Shown here one piece after another: positions 57,878 through 64,000 of a DNA stretch of 64,000 nt. Position numbers and translations under genes: made by a program. The DNA is taken from the NCBI GenBank assembly GCA_030789695.1, contig CM061130.1, positions 12,639,860 to 12,703,859 on the forward strand. Reading direction: 5' to 3'. The notes below the pieces were generated by a model. The model was not told the DNA's origin, searched no databases, and was given only the letters and a program-made list of their open reading frames with translations. Position 1 is the first letter of the stretch; the number at the start of each line of letters is the position of its first letter. This DNA is from Scilla litardierei. Its lineage: Eukaryota > Streptophyta > Magnoliopsida > Asparagales > Asparagaceae.

Positions 57878-59436
57878 TGACGTACGTTTATATTTCATAT
57901 ATTCGCGCACATTTTCTTTTGTGTTTCTCCGTGTTTTTCCGCCGTCTCTTATTCGTTTTCGTGTATTTTCCCGTTTTCTTTCACTTTTCTTTGTTTTTCC
58001 ATGATTGCAGGGGATTGACCACGTAGGGGACGTTTAACCATGATATCCCAAGTCCCCGGGGCAACGGGAGAAGTCATGCATGATCCAGGGGGTCAAACGC
58101 CAAAGAATTCATCTTTCAGCCCCTCACCCGGTTGGTTGGTCATCTCCAACCGATCGGGTGATGCACGCGTGCACCACCCGGTCTCTGCCGCAGCTCACAA
58201 AAAAGTCACCCGACCGGTTCGCAGACCGGTTCAGCGGGGGCTATTCTCTGTTTTCTCGAAGCAAAATGCCAACCGATCGGGTGACTCTCACCCGATCGGT
58301 TCACCTGTAGCTGAAGAAGAAGAGCTGAAGACACGGACGTCGAACCGATCGATTCACCCGACTGCTCCAAGATCCAACCGGTCACTCAAGAACTCACCCG
58401 ACCGGTTCATGTGATCGGGTGAAAGCTCGCCATCTTCTGTTATTATTTTGTAACGGATCAACCGATCGTTTGACTTGTCAACCGATCGGTTGATGCGACG
58501 GTCTATAAATAGAACCCCTAGGGTTCCAGAAACGAGAGCTGTTATTTTTTCTACTGTTTTATTTCCTTGTGACGGCTGTAATTGTTACTCTTTCGTAAGT
58601 TTTCAGATCTTTCTAAAATTTTAGTATTGTCTTTATTACTCTATTACTTCCACATTGCAATTGTCCGATTATGATTCCAACGGTTAAATTTCATTTAGAT
58701 CACTTTTTCATGAATTTTTGTGAGTAGTTCCCAAATCTGGGATTTTGGTGGAAACCCCTTCGGGGGCTCTTCCCGATGCGTCCATAGGGTTAGGAAATCG
58801 ATAGGGAGTAGGAATCTAACGGTTACACGGGGTGTTTCATTGTCATCGGCGGGAAAAAGACCGCCTTTGACCGTTGGGCCAAGGGGGAATAAACTTGGCG
58901 GTTGACTCCCTACCCATAGCTCACACCTTTAGCGTAGACGCCGAATCCTAGCACGCGGGAGCGGCAGGATGAGACGTTGGGAGATATCGTTGCGGGCTTA
59001 GTGCTCCCGGGATCGATCAGTGTTAATGGACACGGGAGTGCCCACTGATCGAATCCGGGAAGTCCGGTGTATCATCCTGGGCACCGACCGGAATATCGGG
59101 CCCATGGGACGCCGGTACCACTTTCAGAGGCAACGTCTCACCATTAGACCCTAATCCCGATCGCTATCCATACCCGTAGGCCGTATCGGCGAGAGTCTCT
59201 CGTCGGGTTGGAAACCAAAGTCCCGGGTTTTCTTTCTTGTTGTTCATACCCATTTATTTCCTTTCGTGACAACCATTCACCGATTCGGGCTAGCTCGCCC
59301 CTCGGGGTGATTTAGGTCCTACCTGACCCAAGCACAACCTCGCCTCCCTGAGTTCGATATTTCCGCACCCTACACTAACCGTGAAACTTGCGGTAAACGA
59401 CACCGCGCCGCCGCGCCGTAAGCGGGGCGCCGGTCA
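57878..59436 (+). repeat. A 3' LTR
   Basis: 1559 bp, same architecture as the 5' LTR, followed by CCGAG. Confidence 0.93.
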
Positions 59437-59441
59437 CCGAG
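59437..59441. repeat. Right target-site duplication of A (CCGAG)
   Basis: Matches 37305-37309; D LTR resumes. Confidence 0.9.
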
Positions 59442-60535
59442 TCACCTACTCAGTCGAGAGTGCTGAGGCTATTTTTGGAAACATTTTTGATGCGGCTGTT
59501 GCACGATCTGAGCGGTGAAGTCTGGCAGTTGGGAGTCGATCTGGGAAGTGATTCATTTTATAGTTTTGAATAGGTTTTTGGAGAGCACAGCTTAGGAGAT
59601 TAATTGTTAGGTTTTCAGATTAAACTTTTGAATATTGTTGGATTGTTTTGGGGATTGGAATTTTTGTCTCGTTCTTCTGGCGCTCTTGGAATCTCGAATT
59701 TTTTTTGGATCTATAAATCGCAATTTTTTATTTATCTCTCGCAGTAAGTCTTCTATTTCTATTCCATTAATTTGTTATGATGTCTTCATCTCTAAAAGTT
59801 ACGTTTTTATTCATGAATATTGCCATGAGTGAGTAGATCTTTCAAGGGTTCATGGGTTAGCCCTAAGATCCTAGGGGGAAGATGTAGATCCGGATCCCTA
59901 GGTTGAATTAGGAATTTAGGGGAGTATTTTGGTCGATCCTACCAAATCCCTAGATAACCCGTACTGAGATCATACCCACGGTCTGTGGAATTGATGTGCT
60001 TAAGGGGTATCTCTGGGATTCGAATAGGGAAATCAGTGAATCCAACCAAGGCACGTGACCATGCCCGGCTCATGCCTTGAGGGGATCCATCGACGAACTA
60101 TACCGCTACGTTGACGGCTACCGCCATTGCGTCAACGAAAGCTACCGAAATACCTCACAATTCTAACCCACGAGAATGGTACGAATTATGAGATTAATCC
60201 CCTAACCATAATGCAACGTAAGGATTCTATTCCAACATCGATCCTCGACGATCTTAGCAGTGATCCCTAACACCCTAGTCCTTTTTATTTAGTGAAACAA
60301 CAACAACACCCCAATCAACTCTTTCAAGCCGATAGCTAACTCACTTCGAGATATAGAAGTGAATTGAGAACCCATATACACTATCACCGTCCATGTGGGA
60401 TTCGATATTATTTATACTACAACTTGACACCATCCGCTTGCGGATTGAGCCTGGAATTGAAACCTAGAGGCCATACAACGCCTGGCGATCGTGACACCGT
60501 TGGGTGGAATCTAGGTGTAGGTTTTGGGTGCGTCG
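59442..60535 (+). repeat. D 5' LTR, distal part, with inverted-repeat series
   Basis: Ends near 60535 by analogy with the AGTTT-spaced primer sites of A and C; the terminal CA appears changed to CG. Inverted repeats in order: CCTAGGG/CCCTAGG (59870-59902), TTTGGT/ACCAAA (59928-59946), GGATTC/GAATCC (60016-60043), CAAGGCA/TGCCTTG (60047-60079), CGTTGACG/CGTCAACG (60109-60137), CTCACAATTC/GAATTATGAG (60154-60192, one mismatch). Loop sequences differ, though three loops are 19 nt long. Confidence 0.6.
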
Positions 60536-60541
60536 AGTTTT

Positions 60542-60558
60542 TGGCGCCGTTGCTAGGG
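60542..60558 (+). other. D primer-binding site (tRNA-Asp type)
   Basis: TGGCGCCGTTGCTAGGG, two mismatches to the tRNA-Asp complement near the distal end. Confidence 0.8.
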
Positions 60559-60678
60559 AAGGTAATAGTGTTTATCTCAGTTTATTTATGTTTTTAGAAG
60601 TTTGCTGGCACTCTAATTATTTCTTATCTTTCCACCATTTTTATTCTTTTATTTATTTCGGTGCTACTGATGGTATGT

Positions 60679-60979
60679 GTTTGAGTTTTGTTGGTGCATG
60701 AACACTTGTTTCGGGGGATCTACTAGAGAATTATTATTCGATCCCGAGATCGAGAAAACAGCGAGGTACTTGAGGGCCTCAAGTAGAAGTTCATCTCATT
60801 CCACTCAAATGGCGAAAAACAATCCTTCTCCTCCTCGCACTGTGTCCATCGGGGACCAGATGAAGCCAATGTTTGGGAACAACTCCTCCATTCTTAGACC
60901 GCAACTGGCGGCGGCAAGCTTCGAGCTGAAAACGGGGCTAATCAATTTGATGGAGCAGGATCCCTTCACGGGCATCCGC
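60679..60979 (+). pseudogene. D gag, N-terminal part cut by E
   Basis: The frame encodes RELLFDPEIEKTARYLR, parallel to the leader of A Gag ([18 protein letters not shown]), then MAKNNPSPPRT and SFELKTGLINLMEQDPFTG, matching SFELKPSLVTWIQQDQFTG of A. It is truncated after GIR at the E insertion. The true start codon is not certain. Confidence 0.75.
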
Positions 60980-61377
60980 TGTTGAGTATTGGACTTCTCC
61001 CTACTTGGTGTTAATGATGAGCAAACATAAATACTTGTGACTAATCCCCTATTTTGCAGTTAATCCATTGCCTAAGCTTATTATGAAGATTAATTTGCAA
61101 TGGATGACTCACAAACGTCATTGAAGGCAAATGACATGAATTGGATGATCGTAGATTGTTGATTGAAGCTCTGTAAAGACTTCAAGCTCATACGATGAAA
61201 AGAAGAGATTATTCGTCAATGTAATTTTTCTTTTATCTCTTCTAGTATGTAGCATAGAAGTAGAACTTTGATGGAGCACTCACACACATCTACATTCTGT
61301 CAGAGGACTTCATTAGACCAATTGTTCTTTGATCCCAATTCAATTCTCTGTTGGTTGTGCTAGGATTGTTCATAACA

Positions 61378-62032
61378 GCCGACTGCTGAACAGTTTACAG
61401 TCGTCTGTCTCAAAAACAGTCGACTGTGTTTTGTTTTACAGACGCCTGTTATGCACAGACTATTACAATATAGTTTTGGGCCTTCTCTGATTATTTCGCA
61501 CAGGCTACTGTTGAACGATTCATAGGCGCCTGTCCTAGTGACAGTCGACTGTGTATTGTAAACCAGTCGCCTGTTTATCCTTGTCCAAACTCTGTTTGAT
61601 CTGACTTCTACGGCCAGTCGACTAATGCTGTATATACAGTCGACTGTCTATTAGATCAGTCGACTGTCTATGCTGAAACAGTCGCCTGTCTGTAAGTCAT
61701 TTCTTTGACTCAACTCTCTGGAAATTTCTCTTGCTTTTGACAGTCGTCTGTTTAAGGTTTTACAGTCGCCTGTTCCGATTATCAGTCGACTGTATTACTT
61801 GAATCAGTCGTATATCCTGTATCTTGTGAGATTTCCAGTATTTGTCTAACTTACTCTTCTCACGACCAGTCGCATGTCGAAGAAATTACAGTCGCCTATT
61901 GTTTTAACAGACGGCTGTCTTTGCTTCATCAGTCGACTGTCCACGTGGTAAGTTACCGTTATGAATTCTCACCTACCCTTGCTGACTGTGCAACAGGCGA
62001 CTGTATGTTGTTCAACAGTCGACTATCGCGAG
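61378..62032 (+). repeat. Palindrome array (CAGTCGACTG type), E LTR
   Basis: More than 20 irregularly spaced full or half sites; the densest array in the window. It ends about 80 bases before the TATA box. Confidence 0.85.
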
Positions 62033-62110
62033 TTCAGATTATATCCGTTGAGATTTTTCTCATGGATTCCAATTGAGTTTTTGCCTAAACAGTTTTGTGG
62101 ATTTGAGAAA

Positions 62111-62120
62111 GCTATATATA
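62111..62120 (+). promoter_or_regulatory. TATA box of E LTR
   Basis: GCTATATATAGAG downstream of the array. Confidence 0.65.
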
Positions 62121-62451
62121 GAGCTTCTACTGTTCCATTGGAAGGTTACTTATTCATTGCAAAATCTCTCAAGCTTTCATCCAAAGATCAAAGCTCTCAA
62201 ATTCAAAGCCCTAAGTATTTCCAAATCTTGTTCTCTTGCTCTCCAACCTAGAACCAAAGATTGATCTTCTAGGCAATTGGTGCAGTCAAGAGAAAGGGCT
62301 TTCTCCTCTCTTCCAAGAGAGTTCTTCAACACACATCACACTTCTCCTTCAAGTTCTCCTTCAAGCCATAGGTGATTATAAGTGTTGCTTTCATATTTCA
62401 TAACTTTCGTTATTTGAATTGTGATCTCGGTTGTAATAGTGGTTTTGCTTG

Positions 62452-62517
62452 CTCCCTGGTTGTGGGAGTCAAGGACATCGATTGTATTCGGTTGCACTTG
62501 TAGGGTTGCTACAAGTG
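62452..62517 (+). other. Two hairpins in E LTR
   Basis: EH1: CTCCC (62452-62456), loop TGGTTGT, GGGAG (62464-62468). EH2: CACTTGTAG (62495-62503), loop GGTTG, CTACAAGTG (62509-62517), nine perfect pairs. Same order and relative place as JH1 and JH2. Confidence 0.7.
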
Positions 62518-62794
62518 GACTTTAAGGAAACCTCAAGTTAGGGTTCTAACTTGAGTATCCGGTGGTATCCGGGTGGTAGGGACGTAGGATTACCGGGAAC
62601 AAGTTGGGAGTTGACTTGGGTAATCCTAACCCTTGAAACATCTCTGTGTTTGCGTGTGTTTCACTTTAGGTCATTTTTCTATTCCGCACTATTTGTTGGA
62701 TTGCATTTTATTTGGCGTAAATTCCTTTTAAATTTGCATAAACACTATTCAACCCCCCTTCTAGTGTTTTCCCCATAGACAGGGTCCTTACAAT

Positions 62795-62806
62795 TGGTAT
62801 CAGAGC
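62795..62806 (+). other. E primer-binding site (tRNA-iMet)
   Basis: TGGTATCAGAGC two bases after the LTR. Confidence 0.93.
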
Positions 62807-62820
62807 ACAAGGTTTTATCT

Positions 62821-64000
62821 ATGGCATCCAACAACAACAACGTTCCTCCTCCGCCTACGTACAACAATCACGACCGTGATGGAGCGTCCACACTTTTCGA
62901 AGGTCAATCTACGGTACGTCCTCCACGTTTTAATGGTACTAATTTTGGCTATTGGAAGTGTGGGATGGAGACATTCCTTAGGAGTGCTTCTCTTTGGAGA
63001 ACTCTCCACAAGGAGTACGTCGAGCCCGCCGAAGAGGATTTCGATAAATGGACGTCTTCCGAGAAGTCCGCCGAAGTCAACAACGCTAAAGTAATGAATG
63101 CTCTTCATTGTGCGTTGGACCCGAATGAGTTCAACAAGATATGCACATGTAAGAGTGCATATCAAATTTGGAACCATCTCATTATTACACACGAGGGAAC
63201 GAATAAGGTAAAGCTTTCAAAGTTATATGTTGCCGTGCAAAACTTCGACTTGTTTCATATGCAGGAAAATGAGAGCATTGCATCGATGTACGGACGCTTT
63301 ACCAACATCACAAATGAATTGGAAGCCCTTGGCCAAATCTATACCGAACCTGAAAAGGTAAGGAAGATCATCATGGGGATGACCTCCAAATGGGACAGAA
63401 GAGCAATCGCCATCGAGGAGGTCAATGACTTGAAGAACTACACCGTGGTGAATCTCATCGGGACTCTTATGTCTTACAAAGTAAGACGGGATAACCAATT
63501 GAAGATTCGAGCCATGATGAATCCCTCGGAGGCAAAGAAGAAAGCTTTGGTATTCAACGCCAATTCATCATCCTCCAAAAGTGAAGAATCCGAGAATGAG
63601 ATGGATTTGGGTGAAATGGCCCAAATGGTGAAGAAGTTCCAACGCTTCTTCCGCAAAGGTAAATTTCCCTCAAACAAACATTTTGAGTCTAATAATGCTA
63701 CTTCCTCTCTTTGTTATAAGTGTAATAAGCCAGGGCACATCAAGAGGGATTGCCCAATGCTAAACCACAAAGAAAAATGGACGGCACCAAAGTACCACAA
63801 GTCCGACAAGAACAAGAGAGACAAGAAGAAAGGACTCGTAGGTACCTTTGATGACTCAAGTGATGACTCATCAAGCAATTCCGATGATGAGAAGGGTGAG
63901 AGTGCCCACATGTGTTTCATGGCACTTGAAGATCCACTCTCGGATGAGAGTGATTCTGACATGGATGACACCGAGGTAACAATGGATGAACTTCGTATTG
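62821..64000 (+). CDS. gag: E gag: copia Gag polyprotein, open to window end
   Basis: From the ATG at 62821 the frame is free of stops for 393 codons to the edge, the longest unbroken gag here. An Asn/Pro-rich start is followed by the copia Gag signature (RFNGTNFGYWKCGMETFL), a UBN2-like helical core (AYQIWNHLIITHEGTNKVK, then ESIASMYGRFTNITNELEAL), a Lys-rich linker, a CX2CX4HX4C zinc knuckle (CYKCNKPGHIKRDC, Cys298, Cys301, His306, Cys311) and acidic Ser/Asp-rich segments. Gag assembles the particle and packages RNA. It starts 14 bases after the primer site. E may be the most recently intact copia element in the window. Confidence 0.88.
   Translation, partial: MASNNNNVPPPPTYNNHDRDGASTLFEGQSTVRPPRFNGTNFGYWKCGMETFLRSASLWRTLHKEYVEPAEEDFDKWTSSEKSAEVNNAKVMNALHCALDPNEFNKICTCKSAYQIWNHLIITHEGTNKVKLSKLYVAVQNFDLFHMQENESIASMYGRFTNITNELEALGQIYTEPEKVRKIIMGMTSKWDRRAIAIEEVNDLKNYTVVNLIGTLMSYKVRRDNQLKIRAMMNPSEAKKKALVFNANSSSSKSEESENEMDLGEMAQMVKKFQRFFRKGKFPSNKHFESNNATSSLCYKCNKPGHIKRDCPMLNHKEKWTAPKYHKSDKNKRDKKKGLVGTFDDSSDDSSSNSDDEKGESAHMCFMALEDPLSDESDSDMDDTEVTMDELRI

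Larger units (their letters stand above)
37310..59436 (+). mobile_element. Element A: Athila-like gypsy element with gag and protease, no pol; host of C
   Basis: LTRs at 37310-38869 and 57878-59436, perfect CCGAG target duplication, primer site and polypurine tract present. Without element C and its duplicated target it is about 9.2 kb: LTR, gag-protease ORF (two lesions), internal palindrome array with TATA box, shortened third ORF, 3' non-coding region, LTR. No RT, RNase H or integrase sequence is present anywhere in A. LTRs differ at about 33 positions by eye (about 2.1%). Confidence 0.93.
36678..60979 (+). mobile_element. Element D: Athila-like gypsy element, host of A, cut by E
   Basis: D parts are 36678-37309 and 59442-60979. 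The 5' LTR (about 1.73 kb once A and one target copy are removed) is followed by a tRNA-Asp-type primer site and the start of gag. Element E cuts gag at 60980; the rest of D lies to the right of the window. The LTR start TGATGTGTCC is an inference from the A and C starts, because no second LTR is visible. Confidence 0.7.
60980..62792 (+). repeat. E 5' LTR
   Basis: 1813 bp, TGTTGAGTATTGG...GGTCCTTACA. Palindrome array 61378-62032 (ACAGTCGACTGT and CAGTCGCCTG/CAGTCGTCTG variants, over 20 sites), TATA box 62111-62120, two hairpins at 62452-62517. Confidence 0.88.
60980..64000 (+). mobile_element. Element E: Sirevirus-like copia element, 5' part
   Basis: LTR 60980-62792, tRNA-iMet primer site and open gag running off the right edge. 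Inserted in D gag. The likely left target sequence is the five bases before 60980 (TCCGC), not verifiable here. Whether pol follows is unknown. Confidence 0.88.

Overview
The window is a pile of nested LTR retrotransposons from a flowering-plant nuclear genome, probably heterochromatic or pericentromeric. I found no host gene, rRNA or tRNA gene and no CRISPR. Evidence: tRNA-Asp primer sites next to LTRs of about 1.5-2.1 kb (Ty3/gypsy, Athila-like); tRNA-iMet primer sites (TGGTATCAGAGC) with Ty1/copia Gag and Pol motifs (Sirevirus-like); TG...CA LTR ends, polypurine tracts and 5-bp target-site duplications. The species cannot be told. All coding sequence belongs to the elements and most of it is broken.

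Layout. 1-2768: 5' LTR and leader of a minus-strand Athila-like element (C2), inserted in the 3' LTR of copia element G. 2769-17889: G (minus strand, gag-pol plus a third ORF), split at 7509-13268 by gag-only copia element F. G lies inside the gag of gag-only copia element H (plus strand; 17890-18400 and 29169-31889). H is also split by Athila-like element B (18401-29168, minus strand, TSD TATCC), which carries pol and a third ORF but almost no gag. 31890-36677: older debris (a degenerate Gag, a minus-strand LTR-like block K, a Sirevirus LTR remnant J, a Tat-like LTR fragment). 36678-60979: Athila-like element D, whose 5' LTR is split by element A (37310-59436, TSD CCGAG). A carries gag and protease but no pol, and is itself split by element C (42396-55329, TSD ACACC), which carries pol and a third ORF but no gag. 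60980-64000: start of copia element E, which cuts D gag and has an open gag frame.

How the parts relate. A and B belong to one LTR family and hold complementary halves: A has Gag-protease, B has RT-RNase H-integrase. They share leader, stop-codon position and downstream sequence. C is pol-only, F and H gag-only, so any mobility would need proteins supplied in trans. By-eye LTR differences are about 4% (G), 2% (A, F), 1.3% (C) and 0.9% (B), consistent with the nesting.

Main unusual signal. LTRs of both superfamilies share a plan: an array of short family-specific palindromes, then a TATA box, then 250-700 bases downstream a set of stem-loops. In C and C2 the hairpins keep one 14-nt loop while stems differ completely; in the Sirevirus LTRs the loops resemble GGTTGT and stems show compensatory changes. 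In A, B and C the palindrome array plus TATA box recurs inside the element in front of the third ORF, suggesting a dedicated internal promoter.
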